A stretch of DNA of 39,079 nt from a virus, in IMG/VR virus record IMGVR_UViG_3300037226_000124, positions 1 through 39,079 of that record; one strand, given 5' to 3'. Below are positions 27,069-34,642 of the stretch, piece by piece (the first letter of the stretch is position 1; every line of letters starts with the position of its first letter). The notes beneath the pieces were generated by a model that saw nothing but the letters and a program-made list of their open reading frames with translations, was not told the origin of the DNA and searched no databases. The position numbers and the translations under genes were made by a program.

Positions 27069-27081
27069 GGGCCAAACGCAA

Positions 27082-27119
27082 AAACGCCCCGAGACCCATT
27101 CGGGTTTCTCGGAGCGTTT
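27082..27119 (-). terminator. Hairpin terminator of the DUF932/clamp operon
   Basis: AAACGC and GCGTTT, then CCGAGA and TCTCGG, and CCC/GGG form an almost complete 15-bp stem with a 4-base loop. On the minus strand the stem is followed by TTTTT after GCG, as for an intrinsic terminator. It lies 33 bp after the stop of the 56-aa last gene of the operon. Confidence 0.75.
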
Positions 27120-27151
27120 GAAAGTCGGAGCTTTCGGACGTCTCGGGCCTG

Positions 27152-27322
27152 CTATACAGGCCCGTCACGAATATAGGCTAACCACCGTGGTTTGTCAAAG
27201 GTGGAATTGCTGCGCGCGCAGAAATTAGCCAAATGCTCTATTTGCTCTGGTGAAAATGGGTGTCCGGCACGAGCGGCATACCGGATGCAATCGGCCAGAG
27301 CCAGGATGTATTTCAGTTTCAT
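27152..27322 (-). CDS. Small hypothetical protein (56 aa)
   Basis: The ATG at 27322 overlaps the clamp gene stop (ATGA), which argues strongly for a real gene. The product (MKLKYILALADCIRYAARAG, then HPFSPEQIEHLANFCARSN) is helical with two Cys and ends shortly after FDKPRWLAYI. It has no recognised domain. As the terminal gene of the DUF932/clamp operon it may act with the clamp (inference). A GGGCCTG/CAGGCCC hairpin (27145-27163) straddles its stop codon. Confidence 0.7.
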   Translation of the reverse strand: MKLKYILALADCIRYAARAGHPFSPEQIEHLANFCARSNSTFDKPRWLAYIRDGPV

Positions 27323-28653
27323 GCGACGTACCTAGTCCATGCCATGACCCTATCCTCAACCGTGGGCGGCATCCTGGCAATCCGCTCATCGGCATCCTTT
27401 GCCCATTGCAGTTTTTCGTGCTCTCCAGTTGCACAGGGATCGGAGCCACCGTCCATCCTCATCGGCATGAGCACATAGCGCCATCCTGGCGCCGTCCATT
27501 CCGCAGCGTGGGCGCATTTGTTGAAGTGGAATCGGACGTCTGGAACGTCCGCCGATTTTAGGAATTCCGCGACATATTCGGCATTGAAGCCGGCGCCATA
27601 CGGGTAAGCCAGGCCCGATGTCAGAACGTCGTATCCATTTTCCGAATCAAGGCGCCGGATGCAATCGATGGGCACCTTACCGGATGCGGCGCCGCGGCCG
27701 CAGGAATCCGCCGATACAGCCATGGACCCATTGACGCTGAATAGCACGGCGTGCGAACGCTCATCGGCGAATAGCGCCACGCGATCGAGTACTTTCCGCA
27801 AGGGCGCCACTGAAACATCGGTGGCGTATGCCAGGTCCTTCGGCATGACGCGTTCATAATCCGGAAAGTTTCCCGTGAGCTTTCGAGAAACGATTGTACG
27901 GGCGCCCACTGCGAAAAACGCGTGCTTGTCATCCTGGGAGAAAAATGCGCCATCAGACAGGCGAACCAGCTCGGTTAACGCCTTGCGGGGGATCAGGGCT
28001 TTCACGTCCGCCGAATCGTAAGCTATCAGTTCCACCATTGATAGACGGTGGCCGTCCGTAGCGATCAAATGCGCCTGGTTTCCCTGCACTCTAAGCAAGG
28101 CGCCGTTCAAAGTAAATCTTGACACTTCATCCGAAATGGCAATCACGGCGCGAGGTATGGCTGTTTTCAAGCCGCCCAGTTGAAGCAATGTGGGCGGAGT
28201 ACTCGGCAACGTTGGATATTGGAATGCTTCCATGCCAGGTACATTCATGGCGCCATCGGCGCCGTGTTCCAGGCGCAGCGTCACGCTGAGGGTTTGGGGT
28301 TTGAGATTGCAATCGCAGGTTTCCCCGCAGGTTTCAGGATGCGGACCGTAAAACGGCGCCGTCATGATGATTTCGGGGACAAGAAACACCGTGCTTTCAT
28401 CTACTTTTTTCAGATACTTGATTAGCAGGCCCGCCGGCGCCGCTATTTCGAAATCGGGTCCGGCGCCGATTTCCAGACTGGTAACCCCGCCGATTTCCAG
28501 GTCTGTAGCCGTGATATTCAGAAAATCACCACGTTTCTGAAAGAGCACATTTGAAAGCACGGGAATCGTGCTCTTTTTTTCGATAAATCGCGCGCACCAT
28601 TCCAGCTCGGAAAGAAACGCTTTAGTTGGGATTTCGTAACGGTGTTGTTCCAC
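27319..28653 (-). CDS. dnaN: DnaN-like DNA polymerase III sliding clamp
   Basis: This 444-aa protein matches beta clamps: FLSELEWCARFIEKKSTIPV then LSNVLF (domain I entry), ITATDLEIGG, IPRKALTELVRL, NFPDYERVMPKD (domain II/III), and WRYVLMPMRM near the end. The bacterial clamp is ~366-370 aa. Here there are two extras: an insertion with C109, C113 and C115 (TCGETCDC) in domain I, and a ~45-residue C-terminal extension past MPMRM. The clamp tethers polymerase to DNA, and a phage copy would serve phage replication. A GTG at 28653 behind CAGGAG gives the start; the open frame reaches 28791 and would overlap the DUF932 gene. Confidence 0.88.
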   Translation of the reverse strand: MEQHRYEIPTKAFLSELEWCARFIEKKSTIPVLSNVLFQKRGDFLNITATDLEIGGVTSLEIGAGPDFEIAAPAGLLIKYLKKVDESTVFLVPEIIMTAPFYGPHPETCGETCDCNLKPQTLSVTLRLEHGADGAMNVPGMEAFQYPTLPSTPPTLLQLGGLKTAIPRAVIAISDEVSRFTLNGALLRVQGNQAHLIATDGHRLSMVELIAYDSADVKALIPRKALTELVRLSDGAFFSQDDKHAFFAVGARTIVSRKLTGNFPDYERVMPKDLAYATDVSVAPLRKVLDRVALFADERSHAVLFSVNGSMAVSADSCGRGAASGKVPIDCIRRLDSENGYDVLTSGLAYPYGAGFNAEYVAEFLKSADVPDVRFHFNKCAHAAEWTAPGWRYVLMPMRMDGGSDPCATGEHEKLQWAKDADERIARMPPTVEDRVMAWTRYVA

Positions 28654-28748
28654 GTTTTTGTATCTCCTGTTTTTTCGGGGAATTGGTTTCCTCGGACCCA
28701 TCAGGGTTTCGGGCCGGTAACCAGCCGGCCCGTCGTCAGCGAGGGTAA

Positions 28749-29795
28749 TCAGTTCGCGTTTACGATTTGATCGAGGAGAGAAACGCCACATGCTATGGGC
28801 GCCCGCACGTCGGAATAGATCGGCCGCGATGTAGTGACCGTCTGGAGTCCGGCGGCGGTTTCCATCAGAACTTCCATGGCCGTGGTTTTCAGACGGTCAC
28901 CAGACCCAAACATGGCCGATTCTCCCTTGTCATCCTTGCGCGTGCTGCGCACGTGGTCAGTGTATTCGGTTACGGCATTGAGAAGGTTGTACGCCGTTCC
29001 GCGTTGATCGGGGAACGCGTTCGAATCGTTGGATTCGTAGCACCTGAGAACGTCACTCAGGATGTTGTTTCGGCGTGTCGAATCCTGAGGTTTTCCGGCC
29101 GCATCCTTGGATTGCGGAAAGAGCCGATCCAACACGGACACCGTGGTCTCGCGCGTCATTTTCCGGGTTGCCAGCATGTTCAGTTTTTGCTCAATCGTGC
29201 GTACCTCGGCGCCAACAGTGGCAAGCGCGTCATGGGCCTGATTGAGACGCGTTTGGGCGTTCGCGGTATGGCGGACCTTGAACAGACTGGTGGCCTTACT
29301 CGACATCGCAGCATTCAACGTGTTTTGGCATACCACGCGCGTACCCGTGGTTCGGTAGAGATGGGAAAACGTCCCATTGTGCGCGGTGGCGAACAACAGA
29401 TACATGTTCCATTTGTCATCGGCGCCGACGTTGACCGAAAGAGCCAGGTTCGCCAGTCCCCAAACCACTTCGCCTCTCCCCAAAGCACCGGCGGTTTCGT
29501 AATGCGCGCCATTCTGCGAGCCAATCAGGGAATCGATCATACGGAACCCTTGAGCGTGATCGATCACCGTATAGGACTCGCCCACAGCTCCGAGGAAGTC
29601 GCCAGTATCGGGGCGAAACACGCCCCACGCGTCTACCAGTTTTCCCGCTTGGGAGAAGAGCTGTTCTTTGAACGGGACGTAATCGAGTCCGCCATGCGCC
29701 TGGATATCTTCCCAGGTCATGTACTGGCCAGTGACCGTACCTAGTTTGTGCCAGGCGGCTTGACGTCCGATGTAGGAATTGATGTTGTGTGCCAT
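28749..29795 (-). CDS. DUF932 phage/plasmid-type protein (348 aa)
   Basis: MAHNINSYIGRQAAWHKLGT, TWEDIQAHGGLDY, VFRPDTGDFLGAVGESYTVI then DHAQGFRMID, and later RVVCQNTLNAAM and VRHTANAQTRLNQAHDAL are the typical blocks of the DUF932/TIGR03299 family. This family is found on many phages and plasmids, where its function is unknown. The length is near the family norm (~320-350). The ATG has AAAAGGAAC upstream. It precedes the clamp gene by 95 bp and is probably in the same operon, a link that may point to a replication or repair role. Confidence 0.85.
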   Translation of the reverse strand: MAHNINSYIGRQAAWHKLGTVTGQYMTWEDIQAHGGLDYVPFKEQLFSQAGKLVDAWGVFRPDTGDFLGAVGESYTVIDHAQGFRMIDSLIGSQNGAHYETAGALGRGEVVWGLANLALSVNVGADDKWNMYLLFATAHNGTFSHLYRTTGTRVVCQNTLNAAMSSKATSLFKVRHTANAQTRLNQAHDALATVGAEVRTIEQKLNMLATRKMTRETTVSVLDRLFPQSKDAAGKPQDSTRRNNILSDVLRCYESNDSNAFPDQRGTAYNLLNAVTEYTDHVRSTRKDDKGESAMFGSGDRLKTTAMEVLMETAAGLQTVTTSRPIYSDVRAPIACGVSLLDQIVNAN

Positions 29796-29953
29796 GTTCG
29801 TTTGTTCCTTTTGTGGATCTGTCTATCTACCGTTTTTGCTTCCCACCGCAAGACATGCGGCCGTGTAAGTCATCCGCGCGAACCCTAGGGCAAGACTGCC
29901 CAGTAGGACGTGCTGCCAATAGCAGAGCAGTAATGTATGGAGCAGAGTAGCGG

Positions 29954-30124
29954 TCATGCCGCCACCGCCAGTTTGAGGATCACGCGTCCGCAAAGTCGCA
30001 CTGTCAGATTACGCATCCCGAATCCGAGCCAGCAGCGGATGCTGACAACCCTCCACCAGGGACGCGGCGCCACGGTCGGCTTGAATGTCGCGAGATTGAT
30101 GGTGATGGTGTTGATGTTGGTCAT
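29954..30124 (-). CDS. Small basic beta-rich protein (56 aa)
   Basis: The ATG overlaps the upstream stop (ATGA). MTNINTITINLATFKPTVAP then RPWWRVVSIRCWLGFGMRNL is strand-rich and ends RLCGRVILKLAVAA. The Asn/Thr/Ile N-terminus resembles the 77-aa product at 6472. No function can be proposed. 158 bp without a gene follow before the DUF932 gene. Confidence 0.55.
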   Translation of the reverse strand: MTNINTITINLATFKPTVAPRPWWRVVSIRCWLGFGMRNLTVRLCGRVILKLAVAA

Positions 30125-30453
30125 GCCGCCACCGATACCTGGTTGGCTTGCCACTGTGCCAGGAACTCGGCAGCGAGTACGTTGTCGCGTTCGATAGCCT
30201 GGCTGGTGACTCTGGCGCGCGCCATCAGGGCAGCGTGTATGGACCGTGGCCCAGTGCTACGGCTGTATGCTTTACCGATGTAATGTTCGGTCCAGCCGTA
30301 CCTCTCGTAATTGTGCGCGGTCAATGGATGCGAACCCACAGGTTCGGAATCCGCAGACCGCTCTATGACCGTGATATAGCAGTCCGGTCCTGCAAATCCG
30401 CTACGGCCGCGCTTGGCGTGCTGCGATCTAATGATGATTTCGGCGGTTTTCAT
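30121..30453 (-). CDS. Operon-head hypothetical protein (110 aa)
   Basis: ATG 30453 follows AAAGGAAACC. The protein begins MKTAEIIIRSQHAKRGRSGF and contains ERSADSEPVGSHPLTAHNYE, YGWTEHYIGKAYSRSTG and a C-terminal helix. It is a compact alpha/beta sequence of unknown family. It is expressed from the palindrome-controlled promoter immediately upstream, so its expression should follow that switch. Confidence 0.6.
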   Translation of the reverse strand: MKTAEIIIRSQHAKRGRSGFAGPDCYITVIERSADSEPVGSHPLTAHNYERYGWTEHYIGKAYSRSTGPRSIHAALMARARVTSQAIERDNVLAAEFLAQWQANQVSVAA

Positions 30454-30491
30454 GGCTGGTTTCCTTTCGGTCCGCTTTCGAACCTGAATCA

Positions 30492-30520
30492 ATATTAAAC
30501 CACATGCGGTTTAATAGCAA
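30492..30520 (-). promoter_or_regulatory. Promoter of the 30453 (DUF932/clamp) operon
   Basis: TTGCTA (30520-30515 on the minus strand) and TAATAT (30497-30492) are separated by exactly 17 bp. Transcription should begin near 30485, giving a ~30-nt leader that carries the AAAGGAA ribosome site. Confidence 0.7.
30494..30515. promoter_or_regulatory. 22-bp palindrome filling the -35/-10 spacer (operator)
   Basis: Arms ATTAAACC and GGTTTAAT with core ACATGC form a dyad with one mismatched pair in the core. It occupies the whole spacer and reaches into both hexamers, so any bound protein would block the promoter. It is unlike the 20427 and 14008 operators. Confidence 0.72.
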
Positions 30521-30551
30521 TAGGAAAACGAAAATAAGTTGAAAGTATTTT

Positions 30552-30645
30552 CAGGCGCCGGCGAGCTGGGCCACCAGGCGCCGGCGGCGAGCTGGGCCAC
30601 CAGGCGCCGGCGGCGAGCTGGGTTCGAGACCCGAGACCCGAGACC
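30552..30645. repeat. Tandem GC-rich repeats between the clamp operon and the late genes
   Basis: CAGGCGCCGGC starts at 30552, 30575 and 30601, each followed by a GAGCTGGG block. The unit is 26 bp, and the first copy lacks three bases. The heptamer CGAGACC is then repeated three times exactly (30625-30645). The CAGGCGCCGGC core is itself nearly palindromic. Confidence 0.8.
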
Positions 30646-30655
30646 AGGGGTTCCG

Positions 30656-30674
30656 GTAACCGTTACGTGTAACG
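30656..30674. promoter_or_regulatory. GTAAC/GTTAC dyad cluster
   Basis: GTAAC-C-GTTAC is followed directly by GT and GTAACG, so three half-sites alternate in orientation within 19 bp. CGTTAC and GTAACG form the outer dyad (30661-30674). A related palindrome GTAACGTTAC lies at 26773-26782. It is a possible operator for the late genes. Confidence 0.5.
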
Positions 30675-30814
30675 TGGCCTGGCAGGGGGGAGGGCAGGTC
30701 AAATCGCTGCGATCAGCCTCTCTGAGACCGTGCGCTGCATAAGCGCGAAAATCCGCGAAATTGAATTTCGAAAAACTGGGCAAAACGGCGGCAAATCGCC
30801 GAGAAACACCACAA

Positions 30815-31039
30815 ATGATGGGCAGAACACCAGAATCGACCGCGCGCCAGGCTGCCGCGGAGCCGTCCCCTTGCCCGCGCCATCTGAAAGGACGCGCCCG
30901 GCAATTGTGGGAGTTCTGGGCCGAACAATTCGCGGAGATGCGCGCGGATCGGCATGATAGCCACCGCTGGCCGCCCTTCTCCGATCAGGGATTGCTGGCC
31001 GACTGCGAGGCGATAGCCCGCGAAGATGAATTGAAATGA
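30815..31039 (+). CDS. Truncated duplicate of the small terminase N-terminus (74 aa)
   Basis: From ATG 30815 the product begins MMGRTPESTARQ, aligned residue by residue with MKGRKPKPTARQ of the downstream TerS. It shares CPRHLKGRAR followed by (Q/Y).W.FW(A/S)E(Q/E). The similarity extends to DNA (GACCGCGCGCCAG is identical). After ~50 residues it diverges and stops at a start/stop overlap with the real TerS (ATGA). It may be a partial tandem duplication that survives as a short protein. Whether it forms mixed oligomers with TerS is open. Confidence 0.6.
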   Translation: MMGRTPESTARQAAAEPSPCPRHLKGRARQLWEFWAEQFAEMRADRHDSHRWPPFSDQGLLADCEAIAREDELK

Positions 31040-31587
31040 AGGGCAGAAAACCAAAGCCGACCGCGCGCCAGATCTCCGAAGGCGACCCACGGAAAAAGGG
31101 GGTGCGCAAGCTCCGGGAGAAACTCGCCGCCGAGCCGAAAGCCTCCAAGGGCCTCCCGGAATGCCCGCGCCATTTGAAAGGCCGCGCGCGGTATGCGTGG
31201 AAGTTCTGGTCCGAGGAACTGGCGGCCATGGGGCTCGATCGGCGACCGGACGCCATGTCCTTAGAGGGCGCCTGTGTGAACTACTCGCGGGCGGTGCAGG
31301 CCGATCTTGCCATCGCAACCGAAGGTTTGACGGTTGAATGTTGGGACGTGGAACCGGCGACCGCAACCGACCCTGGCCGGCGCTCTCTGCTCGAAGTGAA
31401 AACCAATCCGGCCGTTGCCATCAGCAACGCCGCGTGGCGTCAACTGCGGTTGTTCTGCTCCGAGTTCGGCTTTTCTCCGGTAAGCCGCACGCGCCTGGCG
31501 ATTGAGAAGAAGGACGACGGGGAAGCCGACCTCGCCAAGATGTTGATGACCCCAAGGCAACCGAAGAATACAGCGGTGGTGAATTGA
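31036..31587 (+). CDS. terS: Phage terminase small subunit (P27 family)
   Basis: MKGRKPKPTARQISEGDPRK, then KASKGLPECPRHLKGRAR, WKFWSEELAAMGLDRRPDAM, NYSRAVQADLAIATEGLTVE and NAAWRQLRLFCSEFGFSPVS are the standard blocks of P27-type TerS. The subunit binds pac/cos DNA and hands it to the large subunit. 183 aa is normal. Its ATG overlaps the preceding ORF stop and its own stop overlaps the start region of TerL. A start/stop ATGA and a TTGA-like junction make the module tightly coupled. Confidence 0.88.
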   Translation: MKGRKPKPTARQISEGDPRKKGVRKLREKLAAEPKASKGLPECPRHLKGRARYAWKFWSEELAAMGLDRRPDAMSLEGACVNYSRAVQADLAIATEGLTVECWDVEPATATDPGRRSLLEVKTNPAVAISNAAWRQLRLFCSEFGFSPVSRTRLAIEKKDDGEADLAKMLMTPRQPKNTAVVN

Positions 31588-33250
31588 CCTGGCCTTTTCG
31601 CAACAGCATTCCGATGCAGCCTGCAATTTCTTCGAATGCGTCCTCAAGCACAGCGCGGACGAGTGGTGGGGAAAGCCGTTCCTGCTCAGCCCATGGGAAG
31701 AGGAAGCGCTGTGCGCCATCTTCGGAAACCTGGATGACGAAGGAAATCGAGTAATCGAAATGGCCTATCTCGAAGTGCCGAAAAAGGCGGGCAAAACAGA
31801 GTTCGTCGCCGGCATCGTGCTCCTGGTCCTGATCCTGACCACAACGCCGGGCTGCCAAGTCTATGGCGCCGCCGCGGCCACCAGGCAAGCGCTGAACGTT
31901 TATCGCGCCGCCTGCAAGATGGTCGAGCAGTCGCCGATCCTGAAAAAGCAACTTCGGTTGCTGCGCTCGACCCACGTCATTGTGAAGCGCAGCGACCCCG
32001 ATTCCTTCTACGCGGCCGTCGCGGCGGATGGAGATTTCGGGGATGGCGTCAACCCGGCGTTCGTGGTGGCCGATGAGGTTCACCGCTGGAAAACGCGCAA
32101 GCAACTTGAGAACTGGGACGTGCTTTCGAAGGGGGGCATCACCCGCCGGCAGACGTTGACCATTGCAATCACCACAGCCGGGGTGCAGGACGAAAGCCCG
32201 TTGGCGTGGAAGCTCCACGAAAAGACGCGGAAGATCGCCGCCGGCATCGTGAGCGACTCGCGGTTCTATGGCCGCGTCTATGGCGCGGATAAGACGGACG
32301 ATCCCGCGTTGCCTGCGACCTGGCTCAAGGCCAACCCCTCGCTGATCGAGAATGGCGGCTTCCTCGACAAGGACAAGATCCGCAAGGAATACGAATCGGC
32401 ACTAGCCGAGGGCGACCTCACCAGTTTCAAAAGGTACTTCCTGAACGTCTGGGATCAAAAAGCCAACCAGGCGATTGACATGACGCAGTGGGATGCCAGC
32501 GCGGGCGCGTGGGAATCCCGAGGCCTCGGCGAAGCCACGCCGGAGCACCTAGTGGTATTGCCCGATGGAACCGAGCGCATTGTGCGCCCGCTTCATTCCG
32601 ATCTAACAGCGCGCTTCATTGAGCGGAAATGCTGGGCTGGCGTCGATCTGTCGATGTCGACGGACACCACCTCGGTAGTGTTCGTTTTCCCCTGCGAAGA
32701 GAAAGACACCTACGACGTGCTGCCGTTCTTCTGGCTGCCGGACGCGAAAGTTCGCAAGCTCGAATTGAAACTGAGCGTGCCGCTGGCGCAGTGGGCGCGC
32801 GATGGGTTTCTGGAACTCTGTCCTGGGCCAGTGGTGGACTACCGGGATATCCAGGCGCGGCTGAAGTGGGGCGCGTGCATGTTCGATCTTCAGGAGGTTT
32901 GTTTCGATCCCTGGAACTCGCGCCAGGCCTCCGTGCCGATGGTGGAAGACGGGTTCAGGTGCATCGACGTTCCGCAGGGCTACAAGAGCCTGAACGAGCC
33001 GACCAAGAAAATCCTGGAGTTGGTGGTGCGCGCAGGCCTGCATCACGGAGGGCACCCGGTGCTGCGCTGGCAAGCGGGATGCGTCTGCACGGTGACCGAT
33101 GGCAAGAGCAACCTGATGTTTACCAAGCCGGATCTCAATACGAGTGCCTCCCGCGTTGACGGAATGTCGGCGATGGCCGACGCTTTCTTCCGTGCCATCG
33201 TGCCGGAGGAAACCACCATGACATACACCGGCGTGCGGAGCGTGGGCTAA
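31583..33250 (+). CDS. terL: Phage terminase large subunit
   Basis: The frame encodes GKPFLLSPWEEEALCAIFGN (adenine-binding region), the Walker A-like VPKKAGKTE, VVADEVHRW (Walker B), TLTIAITTAG (coupling motif), and a nuclease domain with WAGVDLSMSTDTTSVV and CFDPWNSRQ. TerL is the ATP-driven packaging motor and the nuclease that cuts DNA into genome lengths. The in-frame ATG at 31760 sits just before Walker A and would delete the N-terminal motif. The homologous region extends back to ~31590, where no ATG, GTG or TTG exists in frame, only ATT (31583) and CTG (31589). So the true start is non-canonical, or there is a frameshift near 31584-31600. Confidence 0.88.
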   Translation: MDLAFSQQHSDAACNFFECVLKHSADEWWGKPFLLSPWEEEALCAIFGNLDDEGNRVIEMAYLEVPKKAGKTEFVAGIVLLVLILTTTPGCQVYGAAAATRQALNVYRAACKMVEQSPILKKQLRLLRSTHVIVKRSDPDSFYAAVAADGDFGDGVNPAFVVADEVHRWKTRKQLENWDVLSKGGITRRQTLTIAITTAGVQDESPLAWKLHEKTRKIAAGIVSDSRFYGRVYGADKTDDPALPATWLKANPSLIENGGFLDKDKIRKEYESALAEGDLTSFKRYFLNVWDQKANQAIDMTQWDASAGAWESRGLGEATPEHLVVLPDGTERIVRPLHSDLTARFIERKCWAGVDLSMSTDTTSVVFVFPCEEKDTYDVLPFFWLPDAKVRKLELKLSVPLAQWARDGFLELCPGPVVDYRDIQARLKWGACMFDLQEVCFDPWNSRQASVPMVEDGFRCIDVPQGYKSLNEPTKKILELVVRAGLHHGGHPVLRWQAGCVCTVTDGKSNLMFTKPDLNTSASRVDGMSAMADAFFRAIVPEETTMTYTGVRSVG

Positions 33251-33253
33251 ATA

Positions 33254-34606
33254 ATGTTTCCAGAAATCAGAGCGCGGGTGAAGGGGTTTCTCGCGCGGCG
33301 CGAAGAGAATTCCCGGATGGTGTCGCTCGAACTAAAGGGCGCGGTTGGCCTGGACCCGTTCGACCCCGGCACGTACGTTCAGAATGGATTCTACCGAATG
33401 GGGGCGGCCTTGAGCGGCGGCCAGTCGGCATGGTCCGGCGAGTCGGTTACTACTGCGACCGCGCTCAATCATTCCGTGGTGTACGCCTGCAATAAGCTCA
33501 TCAGCGAATCGCTGGGCATGTTGCCGCTCAGCATGAAGGTTTCCGCCGGCGCCGCCACGAATGAAGCGACGAATAAGCCCCTGTACCGCTGCCTCCGCAA
33601 CGCGCCCAGCGATGAGATGACGGCCAAGACGTTCAAGGAAACGCTCACCAGCCATCGGCTTCTGTCGGGCATGGGCTACTCCCAGATTCTCCGCCGGAGC
33701 GGAACCGGCGTCGCCGTGGAACTGCATCCGCTCTTGCCGTCCCAGGTCGATCCGGACCGCGAGAAGGAAGGACAGAAACGGCTGGTCTACGTGGTCAAGG
33801 AATCCGGCGTTGCCGACAAGACGTACACCGTGACGCCCGGCAAGCCGCACGACCTCCTGGTTCTGCGCGGCCTCGGCTGGGATGGCATCAAAGGATATTC
33901 GGTCATTCAAATGGGCCGGCAGTCGATCGGAAGCGCCATCGCGGCGGAACGGCATGTTGCGAGGTTCTGGGCGCACGGCGGCCGTTCGCCGTATCTGATC
34001 GAGACGGCGCAGAAATTCAAGACCGACCCGGACTACCAGAAGTGGCGCGCGGACTGGGAAGCTGTTGCAAACGACCCGAATCGCGCTCCGCTCATGGAAC
34101 CTGGCATGGTCTACAAACCGACCTCGGCCAACATGAAGGATTCTCAGGTGCTCGAATCCAGGCTATTCGACATCCACGAAATCTGCCGGTGGTTCCTGGT
34201 CAGTCCCCACCTGGTGGGCGACCTCTCGCGCGCCACGTTCTCCAATATCGAGCAACTCGCCCTCGAATTCGTGAAGATGACCCTCCACACGCATATCACC
34301 ACGTGGGAGCAAGAACTGTGGCGATGCGTGTTGACTCCAGAAGAGAAGAACGAAGGCTATTTTTTCAAGTACAACGTCAACGCCCTGCTGCGCGGCGACT
34401 TCCAGACGCGCATGGCGGGCTATTCGACGATGCTGCAAAACGGCATCGCCTGCGTCGATGAAGTTCGCGAACTGGAGGATTGGAACCCCGCCCCGAACGG
34501 CGCCGGCGAGGGATACCACATCCAACTGAATCAGCAAACTCTCCCGCCGTCTGGCGCCACGCTGACATCGCAGGACGCCGCCCAGGTTCAACAGGGCTCG
34601 GATTAA
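33254..34606 (+). CDS. HK97-type portal protein
   Basis: This 450-aa protein fits the HK97 portal family: VYACNKLISESLGMLPLSMK, LHPLLPSQVDPDREKEGQ, VLRGLGWDGIKGYSVIQMGR, then FWAHGGRSPYLIETAQKFK, KDSQVLESRLFDIHEICRWF then SPHLVGDLSRATFSNIEQLA and LEFVKMTLHTHITTWEQEL. The dodecameric portal forms the DNA entry ring at one capsid vertex. The start lies 3 bp after the TerL stop, so translation is probably coupled. The C-terminal ~30 residues are Gln/Ser-rich and disordered. Confidence 0.92.
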   Translation: MFPEIRARVKGFLARREENSRMVSLELKGAVGLDPFDPGTYVQNGFYRMGAALSGGQSAWSGESVTTATALNHSVVYACNKLISESLGMLPLSMKVSAGAATNEATNKPLYRCLRNAPSDEMTAKTFKETLTSHRLLSGMGYSQILRRSGTGVAVELHPLLPSQVDPDREKEGQKRLVYVVKESGVADKTYTVTPGKPHDLLVLRGLGWDGIKGYSVIQMGRQSIGSAIAAERHVARFWAHGGRSPYLIETAQKFKTDPDYQKWRADWEAVANDPNRAPLMEPGMVYKPTSANMKDSQVLESRLFDIHEICRWFLVSPHLVGDLSRATFSNIEQLALEFVKMTLHTHITTWEQELWRCVLTPEEKNEGYFFKYNVNALLRGDFQTRMAGYSTMLQNGIACVDEVRELEDWNPAPNGAGEGYHIQLNQQTLPPSGATLTSQDAAQVQQGSD

Positions 34607-34642
34607 GACCTTCCGCGCCCACCAAAAGGAAATGGAAATCGC

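Larger units (their letters stand above)
30454..30814. other. 361-bp non-coding stretch between divergent modules
   Basis: It contains the leader, promoter and operator of the leftward clamp operon, then two tandem repeats (30552-30624 and 30625-30645) and a GTAAC/GTTAC dyad cluster (30656-30674). After that comes ~140 bp before the TerS-like ORF in which a rightward promoter for the late genes must lie; none could be defined with confidence. Confidence 0.6.

Noticed and set aside
28767-29744. Rightward 325-codon ORF opposite the DUF932 gene
   Set aside because: It is antisense to a clear DUF932 frame and has no recognisable domain and unusual residue content.
30615-30645. TTCGAGA loop with GGG/CCC arms like a tRNA T-arm
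   Set aside because: Only three or four base pairs fit, the sequence continues as CGAGACC heptamer repeats, and no D-arm, anticodon arm or acceptor stem could be found.
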